From the NCBI GenBank assembly GCA_002437305.1, contig DJOW01000047.1:1-64000 (forward strand): a stretch of DNA of 64,000 nucleotides, given 5' to 3'. Every line of letters starts with the position of its first letter. Within the stretch, counting starts at the first letter, position 1. This document shows positions 9,053 through 18,671 of this stretch, in pieces. Position numbers and translations under genes: made by a program. The notes under the pieces were generated by a model that was given only the letters and a program-made list of their open reading frames with translations, was not told the origin of the DNA and searched no databases. This DNA is from Bacteroidales bacterium UBA6428. Lineage in GTDB: Bacteria > Bacteroidota > Bacteroidia > Bacteroidales > UBA932.

Positions 9053-10666
9053 TTACTTCTTCCTCTCCCGGTAGGCCATCGCCGCTTCCACGAACTTCAC
9101 GAAGATCGGCTGAGGCTTCTCCGGCGTGCTCTTCAGCTCAGGATGGAACTGCACTCCGATGAAGAACGGATGCGTCGGTATCTCGACAATCTCCACAAGA
9201 CCTGTGTCAGGATTCTTTCCTGTGGCCTTGAGTCCGGCGGCCTCCATCCTTTCAAGATAGGCGTTGTTGAACTCATAGCGATGACGATGCCTCTCGGAAA
9301 TCTGCTCACTGCCGTAAATCCTGTAAGCCAGCGAATTCTTGTCCAACCTGCAGTCGTAGGCACCGAGCCGCATGGTACCCCCCTTGATCGTTGTGCTCTT
9401 CTGCTCCTCCATAAGATCGATGACCGGGTTGGCCGCGTTCGGATTGACCTCGGCCGAGACCGCGTCCTTGATTCCGAGCACATCCCTGGCGAACTCGACA
9501 ACGCACATCTGCATCCCAAGGCATATTCCAAAGAAAGGCACGTTGTGCTCACGGGCGTATTTGATCGCAAGGATCTTGCCTTCCAGCCCCCTCTCCCCGA
9601 AGCCGGGAGCGACAAGGATTCCGTCCATGTTCCCGATCTTTTCCTCAAGGTTCGAGCTGTCAAGATGCTCACTCTGAACCGTGTGAACATTCACCTTGCA
9701 CTCATTCGCCGCTCCCGCGTGAACGAAGGATTCCAAAATTGACTTGTAGGCGTCCTGAAGTTCGACATATTTCCCGACAAGCGCTATGTCAACTTGACGC
9801 TTAGGATTGTAGAGCCTGTCAAGGAATGACTTAAGATTCGTGAAGTCCGGCTCCGGGGCCGATATTCCGAAATGATTCAGAACCATTTCGTCCAACCGCT
9901 CGTTCTCCATGTTCAGCGGCACCTGATAGATGGACGGGGCATCGATCGACTGGATAACGTGGCCAGGCTTGACATTGCAGAAAAGGGCGACCTTGCGCCT
10001 GATTTCAGGGGTGAGCTCCATCTCTGTGCGGCAGACAATGATGTCTGGATGCACACCGGCCTGCTGAAGCATCTGCACGGAGTGCTGCGTCGGCTTCGTC
10101 TTAAGCTCCTTCGCGGCCCGGAGGTACGGGACCAACGTCAGATGGATGCTGATGAGATCCTCGTCAGGAAGCTCCCACTGGAGCTGGCGGATGGCCTCCA
10201 CGAAAGGTTGGGACTCCATGTCTCCGACCGTACCACCCACCTCGGTGACAATCACATCATAATTGCCGGTCTTGCCAAGGAGCAGCATCCTGCGCTTTAT
10301 CTCGTCAGTTATGTGTGGTACAATCTGAACTGTTTTCCCGAGGTAAGCCCCTTCCCTTTCCTTATTGATTACCGTCCAGTAAATCTTTCCGGTGGTCACG
10401 TTGTTGGCCTTGGACATGTGGACGCCGAGGAACCTCTCATAGTGGCCAAGATCAAGATCGGTCTCCGCGCCGTCATCCGTAACGTAGCACTCTCCGTGCT
10501 CGTAAGGATTCAATGTACCCGGATCGATGTTTATGTAGGGATCAAATTTCTGGATGGTGACCCTAAGGCCTCTGGCCTGAAGAAGCTTGGCCAACGAAGC
10601 TGCGATAATGCCTTTCCCTAGGGACGAAGCGACACCTCCAGTAACGAAAACATACTTTGTACTCAT
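9053..10666 (-). CDS. pyrG: CTP synthase (glutamine hydrolysing)
   Basis: Converts UTP to CTP with ATP and glutamine in the cytosol. The 537 residues are the full family length: an N-terminal synthetase domain beginning KYVFVTGGVASSLGKGI and a C-terminal class I amidotransferase domain with nucleophile cysteine in GICLGMQ and the His-Glu pair in FHPEL. The start follows a TAAATTTG promoter box by about 28 bases. It supplies CTP alongside uraA and dut elsewhere in the window. Confidence 0.98.
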   Translation of the reverse strand: MSTKYVFVTGGVASSLGKGIIAASLAKLLQARGLRVTIQKFDPYINIDPGTLNPYEHGECYVTDDGAETDLDLGHYERFLGVHMSKANNVTTGKIYWTVINKEREGAYLGKTVQIVPHITDEIKRRMLLLGKTGNYDVIVTEVGGTVGDMESQPFVEAIRQLQWELPDEDLISIHLTLVPYLRAAKELKTKPTQHSVQMLQQAGVHPDIIVCRTEMELTPEIRRKVALFCNVKPGHVIQSIDAPSIYQVPLNMENERLDEMVLNHFGISAPEPDFTNLKSFLDRLYNPKRQVDIALVGKYVELQDAYKSILESFVHAGAANECKVNVHTVQSEHLDSSNLEEKIGNMDGILVAPGFGERGLEGKILAIKYAREHNVPFFGICLGMQMCVVEFARDVLGIKDAVSAEVNPNAANPVIDLMEEQKSTTIKGGTMRLGAYDCRLDKNSLAYRIYGSEQISERHRHRYEFNNAYLERMEAAGLKATGKNPDTGLVEIVEIPTHPFFIGVQFHPELKSTPEKPQPIFVKFVEAAMAYRERKK

Positions 10667-10693
10667 ACTTCTTTTCTGCTCTTTACTGGATTA

Positions 10694-10701
10694 CAAATTT
10701 A
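10694..10701 (-). promoter_or_regulatory. pyrG promoter -7 box
   Basis: TAAATTTG on the minus strand fits the Bacteroidota TAnnTTTG consensus and gives a leader of about 20 bases. The -33 box is poor. Confidence 0.6.
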
Positions 10702-10775
10702 TGTCAAAAAAAGCGATTAACGAAAATTTTTGTTTATTAAATGCTTTCACAGGGTAGCCTGTGCTGTTTTTTTCG

Positions 10776-10783
10776 TAATTTTG
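10776..10783 (+). promoter_or_regulatory. rnpB promoter -7 box
   Basis: TAATTTTG ends seven bases before the first base of the RNase P P1 stem, exactly where a -7 box should lie for a start at about 10790. Confidence 0.7.
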
Positions 10784-10790
10784 CAAGATA

Positions 10791-11114
10791 AAAGGTGGGA
10801 CAATCTGCCGCGCTGCGGAGTCACGGCTCCGGGTGAGGAAAGTCCGGACAGGACAGGGCACCCTGCTGGGGAAAGCCCAGATGGGAGTAATCTTATGGCA
10901 GTCGTAACAGAAAACAACCGCCTGGCAACAGGCAAGGGTGAAAACGTGAGGCAAGAGCTCACGACGGGTGTCGGTGACGCCATCCGGGTACGATGTCAGG
11001 GCCTGCAAGACCAAATATACTGGCAGATGAGGGCTGCCCGCCCGATGCCAGGGGGTAGGTTGCGTAGATAAATGGCAGATTCAAAAACAGAAACCGGCTT
11101 ACAGTCCCGCCTTT
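10791..11114 (+). ncRNA. rnpB: RNase P RNA (bacterial class A)
   Basis: Catalytic RNA that matures tRNA 5' ends. The conserved blocks are all present in order: GAGGAAAGTCCGGAC near 10838, ACAGAAA followed by CCGCC near 10909, AAGGGTGAAA near 10934, GAGCTCACGA near 10955, and AGATAAATGGC with ACAGAAACCGGCTTAC near the end. The ends are set by an 11-base P1 stem, 10791-10801 with 11104-11114 (one G-U pair). A T-rich run follows at 11112-11122 and stops just before the convergent glpC stop codon. No protein is expected here although short frames are open. Confidence 0.96.
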
Positions 11115-11122
11115 TTCTTTTT

Positions 11123-12361
11123 TCACCTTGAGTTCGCCTTGGCCGTCGCCTCAAGATCGAGAGCCTCGGCAAGAATCATAATGGGGTTCATCACCTTGTA
11201 CTCTGTGGACATCTCAATCTGCCACTTGCAGGTCTCGCATTCGCTGCAGACAAAATCAGGAGCCACGGACTTGATTTGTTCGAAGACAGGCCGGCCTATC
11301 TCCTGCGAGTACTTGTAGTTCTCCTTTTTGAAGCCGTATGTGCCGGCGATTCCGCAGCAACCACTGTCCAAAACTGTGAACGACACTCCCGGAATCGAAC
11401 CGATCAACTCCTTTGTGAAGATGCTCCAGCCGAGTTTCTCCACGTGGCAAGGAATGTGGTAGGCTATCCTGGCCCTGTAGTCATTCTTGAAGACCAGCCT
11501 TATCTTTCCGGAATCCAAAAGCTCAAACAGGAATTTCTCAACAAGGGTTATGCTTTCCCGGACAGACGAATTGTCAACAGAAAGCACGTCCGGATACTCA
11601 TCCCTCATCGTAAAGACGCACGTTGAGGAAGTAGCGACAATCGGAAGTCCGGCAGCCACAGCCTCCTCAAAGACAGCGACATTGTGCCTCGCATGATTTG
11701 TGGCTCCTTTCCACATTCCGTTGGAAATCATGGCGACCCCGCAACACTTCTCATCCAAGAGCCGGACACCGTAGCCTATCGCGTTCATTACCCTGACGAA
11801 AGCCTTGCCGACCTCTGGCTGCTGAAATTCCGTTGAGCAGCCGTGAAAAAAAGCGACTTGCCTTGAATATCCCTTCTGTGCTTCCTGAGCCTCTTCCTTG
11901 AACCACTTCTCAAAGCCATGAGCTTTGTACTTTGGAAAAGTCCTGTGGCCGTCGATGTGCAGAGCGGTGTCCATGACAGCCTTTACCGGCTTGGATGCCA
12001 TCAGGAAGTTCACGACCGGAGCGAAAGGTCTGGCTGCTTTGCCCATGAAATCAGTGCTGGCGAGCAAACGGTCCCTAAGACCCGGGGTGGCCTCGCTGAA
12101 ACGGCGGCGGGCCGAGTGGATGAGGTCCGCGATCTTGACTCCGGAAGGGCAGGCGACCTCACAACGCTTGCAGTTCATGCAATACTTCAGGTTCTCATCG
12201 AAGAAGTACCGGTTCTTAAGACGAAGCCTCTCCCCGTCAGGGCCGGCCTGCTTAGGGCCGGGAAATAACGGATTGACAGCAACAACCGGACAGTAAGCAG
12301 TACAGATCGTACACTTGATGCACTGTTCGAAATTATTGAAACTTATGTTTTTATCCTGCAT
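11123..12361 (-). CDS. glpC: Anaerobic glycerol-3-phosphate dehydrogenase subunit C
   Basis: Iron-sulfur membrane-anchor subunit that passes electrons from GlpAB to quinone. The 412 residues hold two N-terminal 4Fe-4S motifs (CIKCTICTAYCP near 15 and CMNCKRCEVACP near 61) and two CCG domains (CCGVA near residue 207 and CCGIAG near 343, plus CSECETC). It follows glpB by 31 bases, completing glpABC. Confidence 0.94.
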   Translation of the reverse strand: MQDKNISFNNFEQCIKCTICTAYCPVVAVNPLFPGPKQAGPDGERLRLKNRYFFDENLKYCMNCKRCEVACPSGVKIADLIHSARRRFSEATPGLRDRLLASTDFMGKAARPFAPVVNFLMASKPVKAVMDTALHIDGHRTFPKYKAHGFEKWFKEEAQEAQKGYSRQVAFFHGCSTEFQQPEVGKAFVRVMNAIGYGVRLLDEKCCGVAMISNGMWKGATNHARHNVAVFEEAVAAGLPIVATSSTCVFTMRDEYPDVLSVDNSSVRESITLVEKFLFELLDSGKIRLVFKNDYRARIAYHIPCHVEKLGWSIFTKELIGSIPGVSFTVLDSGCCGIAGTYGFKKENYKYSQEIGRPVFEQIKSVAPDFVCSECETCKWQIEMSTEYKVMNPIMILAEALDLEATAKANSR

Positions 12362-12392
12362 ATCTCTCTCAATGTAAAATGAATGCGGTAGA

Positions 12393-13664
12393 CTACCTTC
12401 CGATGATCCTGTCAGCCGCGCTGAAAGCTGTCATTATGGACACACCTGCTCCGCTTCCTTCGGACAAAGGATTGCATCCTCCCGTCTCAGAGCCGATCAC
12501 ATAAAGATTCGGGACAATCTTTCCATTACGCAAAGGATTGAAAGCCTCGTTGGTTCTCACTCCGAAACCGGTGTAGTTCTGCCGGGCGAAGAACTCTTCA
12601 TTATACCAATCCTTACGCTCTTTTGGGTACTCCACGTCAAGACCGAACACCGGCTCGACGACTGAATCAGGCCGGGCCACCAGTCCCCTGCCGAAAAGAT
12701 TGCCGCTTGCCAGAACAAAATCGCCAGCCTCAATCCTGATTCCGCCAAGATTGGCGGTACGTATGCTTGCCACCCTCTCTCCCGCGAAGACCGGATCCAA
12801 TGCCTCGTCGCCCATCAGGAAAGTTCCGCCGAGAGACTCGAATGCTCTTTTAAGAGCTCTTTGGGTACGGATTCCGGGCACTGAAGGCGGGGTTGTCCCG
12901 ATGAACAGAACCTTGGCGGGAATCATCTCTCTCAACCACCGTATGATGACAGGATCCTCGAAGCCGAACACCTCAGGAATGACAACAACATCCTCTCCGT
13001 CAAGAAGCTCCTGGATCCTATGGGCGAAACCTTTCCAACTTGCCTCACGATTCATGACACGGGCGATGTTCACAGAGCGCATCTCGGCGGGATTCTTGCG
13101 GAGGATCTCTATCTCTTCCAGTCCCACGGACTCAATACGGCATTCAACGCCCTTTTTCTCGAGCCCTTCGACTATAAAGCGTGTGTTGAAATCAAGAAAA
13201 CCCGTGAAATTCACCACCAAAGCGTTCTTCCCTATCCTCTCATCTTTTGATGCTAGGAGTGTCACCTCATCCATGGCCAGCCACGCCGGCTTCATGGTGC
13301 CGAGCGCGGTGATGCGGTAGCCGTTACGGACAGACCCTTCCCCTGACGCCTCCGGAGAAACAGAATGCAGGGATATTCCGCACTGCGAGAAAAATCCTTG
13401 AGCCGAAGCTGCATATTCAGAAAACCTTTGCTTTCCTATCTTTGAATATGGATGCTCCGGAGGAAGCGTCTCCATCGCCGAGACCGGCTCCTCAACCTCA
13501 GTTCCATCAGGCAGATTTCCGAGCAGTCCTAAAGATCCGGATGAAAAATGCAGGGCGTTCTGCCCTGATGACACCATCAGACATTTTTTGCCAGCCTTCT
13601 GAAGCTTGATGCCACAGACCAACGAAGAAAGGCCGCCCCCGACAAGTATAACGTCAAATCTCAT
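12393..13664 (-). CDS. glpB: Anaerobic glycerol-3-phosphate dehydrogenase subunit B
   Basis: FAD/FMN-binding partner of GlpA, 423 residues. It opens with the dinucleotide fold DVILVGGGLSSLVCG and ends with a second nucleotide motif in YVIGSETGGCNPLSEGSGAG. It starts 12 bases downstream of glpA. With GlpA and GlpC it oxidises glycerol 3-phosphate to dihydroxyacetone phosphate at the membrane under anaerobic conditions. Confidence 0.93.
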   Translation of the reverse strand: MRFDVILVGGGLSSLVCGIKLQKAGKKCLMVSSGQNALHFSSGSLGLLGNLPDGTEVEEPVSAMETLPPEHPYSKIGKQRFSEYAASAQGFFSQCGISLHSVSPEASGEGSVRNGYRITALGTMKPAWLAMDEVTLLASKDERIGKNALVVNFTGFLDFNTRFIVEGLEKKGVECRIESVGLEEIEILRKNPAEMRSVNIARVMNREASWKGFAHRIQELLDGEDVVVIPEVFGFEDPVIIRWLREMIPAKVLFIGTTPPSVPGIRTQRALKRAFESLGGTFLMGDEALDPVFAGERVASIRTANLGGIRIEAGDFVLASGNLFGRGLVARPDSVVEPVFGLDVEYPKERKDWYNEEFFARQNYTGFGVRTNEAFNPLRNGKIVPNLYVIGSETGGCNPLSEGSGAGVSIMTAFSAADRIIGR

Positions 13665-13676
13665 AATCCCGTCCTT

Positions 13677-15278
13677 CTATATTTCTTTTCCTAGTCCCAT
13701 CACCTCTGAATATACCCACTGAGTGTAAGCGCTCTCCCTGAGAGTCTCGCCCCAACCGACCGGGTACATTCCTTTCCATCTCTCGTTCATGAAGTCCTTG
13801 AGGTCAGCCCTCGCCTTGGCCGTGCATTTCCTGGCCTTGGCCAGACGGCCCGCCGCACGGCAGGCGCAAAGCTCACCTTGGCAAGTGCCCATTCCAAAAC
13901 GGGTTCTTCGCCGGAGGTCCACAAGATTATTGACTTCAAGGTTGTCTATGGCCGAATCCACCTCAGAGACAGAGACCTCCTCACACTCACAGACCAAACT
14001 CCCATTGATGTCGCCTTCGAAATCCAAGCCGGCGGCCTGGGCTCCGAAACGGCCGACCGAAGCTTTCTGGACCATTGTTGGCGCCCCCCAGATTTTCTTT
14101 GAGATCTCCTCGATTCCTCCCGGCTCAGATCCAGGAAGCGGGGTGTCAGCGGTGACGCATTTGGCTCCGGATCCGAGCTTCTTGCAGACCACATCAGTGG
14201 CCTTCTCGCCCATTAGCCTGTAAGTCATCAGCTTGCCTCCAGTTATGCTTACAAAGCCCTTGATTCCGTCACGGGTCTCATGATCAAGACAGACAATTCC
14301 TCGACTGATGTTTCGTCCACTCGGGTCATTCTCGGCGGAGACCAAAGGACGAACGCCCGCGTAGGCTCTCAAAACGCGCGTCTGGGCGAGGCAAGGAGCC
14401 AGTTTCGCGCCTTCCGTCAAAAGCAGATCAACCTCGTCAGGAGTGACGCGCAGATGATCGCATTCCTCATAAGGAACTTTGGTCGAGGTCGTTCCTATGA
14501 CGCAAACCGTGTCACCCGGAACAAGTATGTCCGCATTGGCCGGCTTGCGGCAGCGGTTGATCACCACATTGTTGACCCTATGCGCGAAAATCAGCAAAGC
14601 TCCCTTGGCAGGGAACATGCTGATGCTTGCCCCTGCCATCCGGGCGATATGATGTCCCCAGATGCCGCCTGCGTTGACTGTCACAGGGGCATAGTAGTCA
14701 GTAACGATTCCAGTGTGATGATCAAGGACCTTGACTCCTCTCACCTCGTCCTTTTCCTTGATGATTTCAATCACCTCTGAATACAAAAGGACTTTGGCTC
14801 CGTGTACTTTGGCGTCAAACACATTCGAGGCGCACAGACGGAAAGGATCAACAGATCCGTCAGGCACCCTCACCGCGCCGACAAGAGAAGGATTGACGGA
14901 AGGCTCCATCCTTCTGGCCACCTCGGGGTCAATCACCTCCGCATTGATTCCCGCCGACAGGCAGGCCTTTACAAAAGTGTCCTGGTAGGCAAGATCATCC
15001 TCCGGCAATGTTATGAACAGTCCGGACGTGTCATCAACGCAATGACGAGCGATTCTCTTGAGAATCATGTTCTCCTTTATGCACTCAGCCGCGGATTCCT
15101 GATCCGTGACAGCATACCTGGCACCGCTATGGAGCAACCCATGGTTCCTTCCGGTCGCACCGGTGGCGATGTCGAAACGCTCGATCAACAAGACCCGCAG
15201 CCCTCTCAAGGCACAGTCTCTGGCTGTTCCGGCGCCGGTGATGCCCCCACCGATGATTATGACATCAAACTCGTTCAT
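13677..15278 (-). CDS. glpA: Anaerobic glycerol-3-phosphate dehydrogenase subunit A
   Basis: Catalytic FAD subunit, 533 residues. The N-terminal FAD motif is IIIGGGITGAGTARDCALRG, followed by GATGRNHGLLHSGARYA typical of the DAO/GlpA fold. The C terminus carries a BFD-like [2Fe-2S] domain with CECEEV and GTCQGELCACR. The start is 10 bases after the stop of the DUF6340-like gene, so glpABC appear to be read from the long upstream operon rather than from their own promoter; I see no TAnnTTTG box in the gap. Confidence 0.94.
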   Translation of the reverse strand: MNEFDVIIIGGGITGAGTARDCALRGLRVLLIERFDIATGATGRNHGLLHSGARYAVTDQESAAECIKENMILKRIARHCVDDTSGLFITLPEDDLAYQDTFVKACLSAGINAEVIDPEVARRMEPSVNPSLVGAVRVPDGSVDPFRLCASNVFDAKVHGAKVLLYSEVIEIIKEKDEVRGVKVLDHHTGIVTDYYAPVTVNAGGIWGHHIARMAGASISMFPAKGALLIFAHRVNNVVINRCRKPANADILVPGDTVCVIGTTSTKVPYEECDHLRVTPDEVDLLLTEGAKLAPCLAQTRVLRAYAGVRPLVSAENDPSGRNISRGIVCLDHETRDGIKGFVSITGGKLMTYRLMGEKATDVVCKKLGSGAKCVTADTPLPGSEPGGIEEISKKIWGAPTMVQKASVGRFGAQAAGLDFEGDINGSLVCECEEVSVSEVDSAIDNLEVNNLVDLRRRTRFGMGTCQGELCACRAAGRLAKARKCTAKARADLKDFMNERWKGMYPVGWGETLRESAYTQWVYSEVMGLGKEI

Positions 15279-15288
15279 AATGTTAGAT

Positions 15289-16233
15289 TTATAGTCCTGT
15301 ATACTGGTTAATCTTTAATCTTAATGACTTGCTTAGGCTGACCGGAGTGTAACTGTCCGAGCGGTCAAGCCACTCAAGCGCGAGCGTAGGTTGCCCACTC
15401 ATGAAGCAGCCCAAAGCGATATTGTATGCCGCGCATGCCTTCTTTTCATCATTGTTACATTTTAAAAGCCTGGCCCACTGATCGATAGCCTTGTCCCATT
15501 CATAAGAATAGGCGTATTCAGCTCCTTTATCCCACTCTTCCTCAGAAAAGTCATAGTAAATAACGTAAAAGTCATCAGACTTCCATGTTGAAAGGAAAGT
15601 TCCGGCGGCGGCGTACCCGGCGGACTCCGCTCCCGCAGAGAGATTGTCCCAGACCTTTGCCGTGATGGCGTCCTTGGAAGTTTTCCCGTCATCATAGATC
15701 TCGACGCTGAAGTTTCTCCCACCCGAGAATCCCCAGACCTTGTCCTCCTTTCCCCTGGAGTCATAGACAAAGATCTTGGTCGTGAAAGGAACTGACACGA
15801 TCGACACATAGGAAGAGTCCACAGGAACATCATTTCCCGCGATTCTGACCGGATCATTCACCGACGGTATTCCCAATTCGGGAATGCCGATAAGGAATAC
15901 AACATCCTTGTCCGTCTCCATAACGAGGCTGACAAGCGAATCCTTGGACGCATAATCAACCCCGGAACCGGTTTTTGCCGTGTACAATCCGATCGACCTG
16001 TCTCCTCCGAAGTAGTCTTCCTCCAATCGAGACGCAAATCCAGCCGCGGCGGGAGCGTTGAAAGCCTCCGAGCGCGGGTTCCCATCTGTGAGGTAGACGA
16101 CAGCCATGGATTTCCCGGCAAGGCTCAGGCCGGATTTTGAAGGGGCGCGCATCTCAGGGCTCACTACAAAAACCTGAGGCGCGCAGGAGTACAGCGCCAG
16201 CAAGACCGCCGCAACCAATGCTATTCTTTTCAT
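15289..16233 (-). CDS. DUF6340-like lipoprotein
   Basis: Exported protein of 314 residues with a lipoprotein signal (lipobox LYSC, cysteine at residue 17). The middle resembles the Bacteroidales DUF6340 family (VVYLTDGNPRSEAFN), and the C-terminal third has TPR-like helices (AYSYEWDKAIDQWARLL, AAYNIALGCFMSG). The molecular role is unknown. It overlaps the rimO stop by four bases (ATGA), so the two are translationally coupled. Confidence 0.75.
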   Translation of the reverse strand: MKRIALVAAVLLALYSCAPQVFVVSPEMRAPSKSGLSLAGKSMAVVYLTDGNPRSEAFNAPAAAGFASRLEEDYFGGDRSIGLYTAKTGSGVDYASKDSLVSLVMETDKDVVFLIGIPELGIPSVNDPVRIAGNDVPVDSSYVSIVSVPFTTKIFVYDSRGKEDKVWGFSGGRNFSVEIYDDGKTSKDAITAKVWDNLSAGAESAGYAAAGTFLSTWKSDDFYVIYYDFSEEEWDKGAEYAYSYEWDKAIDQWARLLKCNNDEKKACAAYNIALGCFMSGQPTLALEWLDRSDSYTPVSLSKSLRLKINQYTGL

Positions 16234-17549
16234 GGCGTCAGTATTTTTACAGGCTCGGCCATTAGATCATACTCATCCGCCCCGGTGATTCTCACCTGAA
16301 TGAACCGCCCGCGCAGCGCTTCCAGAGGTTTGCCATCGAAATCATTGCCTTCACACCTCACCACTATCTCCCCATCCACTTCCGGACTTTCATACTGACT
16401 TCTGCAGACAAGTATGCCGTCTGTGTAGTCATCAACAATGACCCTTTCGACTTTCCCGACCCTGGATTTATTGAAAGCCAAAGATATACCTCTCTGTACC
16501 TCCATCAGTTCAGAGAGTCGGTCCTCCTTTACTTTCCCGGAAACGGAATCACGATAGTTCTCCGCCCCGAAAGTACCCTCTTCTTCCGAGTATTTAAAGG
16601 CGCCGAGACGTTCAAATCCCGCCTCACGGACAAAATCCAAAAGTTCCGCGAACTCCTTCTTGCCTTCTCCCGGGTGTCCGACAATCATTGTTGTCCTCAG
16701 AGCCACTCCCGGGACCTGCGCCCTAAGCTTTCCAACCAAGGTCCTTGTCCACTCAGCATTCACATGACGGTGCATCTTCTCAAGAACTTTGTCGGATATG
16801 TGCTGAAGCGGAATGTCAAGGTACTTGCAGACCTTGGGATTGGCGGCCATCTCCTCCAGCACATCTTCAGGGAAGTCCGCGGGATAGGAATAGTGGATCC
16901 TGATCCACTCTATTCCTTCCACTTCGGACAATTTACGGATGAGCTCGGCAAGCGCGCGCCGCTTGTAAAGGTCAAGTCCGTAGTACGTGGTGTCCTGGGC
17001 TATCAGAATCAATTCCCTGACTCCTTCCTTGGCCAACGATGAAGCTTCAGCGACAAGCCTTTCCATAGGGACAGACCTGTGGGCTCCCCTTATGAGCGGG
17101 ATGGCACAATAGGAACACCTCCGGTCGCAGCCTTCCGAAATCTTCAGATAGGCGTAGGCATGGTTGTCGGTTCTCAGCCTCGAAGGGTTAATGACCGGTT
17201 CACAGCCAAGGGCCTTCACAACAGGGTCAATGTCCCTTGCCCCAAACCAGTTATCGACTTCAGGAATCAATTCCGGCATCTGTGACATATACCTTTGGGA
17301 AAGGCAACCGAAAACGACAAGCCTGCCGACATCGCCTGATTTCTTCCGCTGCGCGGCTGAAAGGATTGTACGCACGGACTCTTCCTTGGCGTCACCGATG
17401 AATCCGCAGGTGTTGATCAAAAGCACATCAACCGGACACAGGACATCCTCCGGAACTATCTTCCAGAAGTCCTTGACCTGAGAAAGAATATGCTCTGTGT
17501 CAACCGTGTTCTTGGAACACCCTAATGTTATAACCTGTAGAGACTTCAC
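16230..17549 (-). CDS. rimO: Ribosomal protein S12 methylthiotransferase
   Basis: Radical-SAM enzyme that methylthiolates the conserved aspartate of ribosomal protein S12. The 439 residues show the N-terminal UPF0004 domain (LGCSKNTVDTE), radical-SAM cluster cysteines in GCDRRCSYCAIP, and a C-terminal TRAM domain. The LGCSKN start and the TRAM region separate it from MiaB. Its first base overlaps the stop of the DUF5606 gene. Confidence 0.95.
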   Translation of the reverse strand: MKSLQVITLGCSKNTVDTEHILSQVKDFWKIVPEDVLCPVDVLLINTCGFIGDAKEESVRTILSAAQRKKSGDVGRLVVFGCLSQRYMSQMPELIPEVDNWFGARDIDPVVKALGCEPVINPSRLRTDNHAYAYLKISEGCDRRCSYCAIPLIRGAHRSVPMERLVAEASSLAKEGVRELILIAQDTTYYGLDLYKRRALAELIRKLSEVEGIEWIRIHYSYPADFPEDVLEEMAANPKVCKYLDIPLQHISDKVLEKMHRHVNAEWTRTLVGKLRAQVPGVALRTTMIVGHPGEGKKEFAELLDFVREAGFERLGAFKYSEEEGTFGAENYRDSVSGKVKEDRLSELMEVQRGISLAFNKSRVGKVERVIVDDYTDGILVCRSQYESPEVDGEIVVRCEGNDFDGKPLEALRGRFIQVRITGADEYDLMAEPVKILTP

Positions 17550-18016
17550 TATTCATCAACCTTATCAGCAGCGGCATTCGCGCCATCCTCTGCCGGTTCT
17601 TCCTGCGCGGCGGCGTCCCCCGGAGTGGCAAAATCGAAAGACGCGTATCTCTTGATGTCATTATACCAATCCACAACCTTCTTCATGTGAGACACATAGA
17701 AACGGTCGGCATCGTAGTCGGGAATCGCTTTTGAGAACAGGTCCTTGAGATCCTTCGGGTCCGCCTTTGAGGTCGGAGCCTCGGCTTCGCCCAGAACCTG
17801 GCGCATCTTCAGAAAAACGTCCTGAAGCTTCATCTCGCCTTCCTTAGTATAAATGGAGATGTCCGCCAATGTTGTTATGCGGCTCTTGGCGTCGGCGATG
17901 CCTCTCTTCTTGTCGGAGAGAGCCTCGATGATGACACCGTTTCTCGCTTGCGCGACATACTCGAACAGGCCATGCTGGCCCGTGATTGAAAGAATTTTAG
18001 AAAGATCTGTTTTCAT
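17549..18016 (-). CDS. DUF5606 family protein
   Basis: A 155-residue cytosolic protein of a family seen in Bacteroidota. The first two thirds (ILSITGQHGLFEYVAQ, ALSDKKRGIADAKSRI) are well ordered and hydrophilic; the last 25 residues are an Ala/Glu-rich tail. An ATG at 18016 is preferred over the in-frame TTG at 18022. Function unknown. It lies between coaE and rimO with gaps of 31 bases and an overlap respectively. Confidence 0.8.
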   Translation of the reverse strand: MKTDLSKILSITGQHGLFEYVAQARNGVIIEALSDKKRGIADAKSRITTLADISIYTKEGEMKLQDVFLKMRQVLGEAEAPTSKADPKDLKDLFSKAIPDYDADRFYVSHMKKVVDWYNDIKRYASFDFATPGDAAAQEEPAEDGANAAADKVDE

Positions 18017-18047
18017 GTTCAATTAAAATTGTAGGATATATGTATTT

Positions 18048-18671
18048 TCAAATATCAAGCCTGCCGAAGACTTCCTCCGTTTCTGCCTCAAGCATAGCCA
18101 AAGTGCCATTGTTGTGAATGACCGCGTCGACTTTAGAAAGATCAAAATGTTGCGCCTCCATCCTTCGGATGACTTTCTCGGAAGGCGACCCGTCCCTTAG
18201 GCAAGCTCTCTCAAGCCTCAACGGAAGGGGCGCGTCAACCATGACGACCTTGTCCACAACAGACAAGAACTCCGGTTTGTCGAGGATAATGGCAGACTCC
18301 ATGACGCAGAAAGGATTCTTGTCAAAAAAAATCCGCGAAGGCCCCTCTTCTTCGAACCTGGCGTCCTGCATGGCGTTCCAGCTGAGAAAATCGCGAAGGA
18401 CCGCCGGATGGACAATGCTTTCAAGTGTTCTCAACCGGTCATCAGACGAGAATGCCAGGGACGCCAGCCTGTCCTTGTCCACAAGTCCGTCCGCACGTCT
18501 TATACCGCACCCGAACGCGGCCTCGATCGCATCCAACAACGAATCGTCCTTACCGTAAAGACCCTTCGCCGCCGAATCAGAATCGTACACAGGAATACCA
18601 CGTTTCCCAAGAATCTCACAGACAGCGGATTTTCCGCTTCCGATGCCTCCCGTCACCGCGACTGTCCTCAT
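18048..18671 (-). CDS. coaE: Dephospho-CoA kinase
   Basis: Last step of coenzyme A synthesis, ATP-dependent phosphorylation of dephospho-CoA. The P-loop is GGIGSGKS at the N terminus and the CoaE fold continues with YDSDSAAKGL and ESIVHPAVL. The ATG at 18671 is preferred over one further upstream because it overlaps the stop of the YbbR-like gene as ATGA, indicating coupled translation. Confidence 0.95.
   Translation of the reverse strand: MRTVAVTGGIGSGKSAVCEILGKRGIPVYDSDSAAKGLYGKDDSLLDAIEAAFGCGIRRADGLVDKDRLASLAFSSDDRLRTLESIVHPAVLRDFLSWNAMQDARFEEEGPSRIFFDKNPFCVMESAIILDKPEFLSVVDKVVMVDAPLPLRLERACLRDGSPSEKVIRRMEAQHFDLSKVDAVIHNNGTLAMLEAETEEVFGRLDI

Noticed and set aside
10730..11071. Open frames across 10.7-11.1 kb
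   Set aside because: They cross the RNase P RNA, whose conserved blocks and stems explain the sequence.
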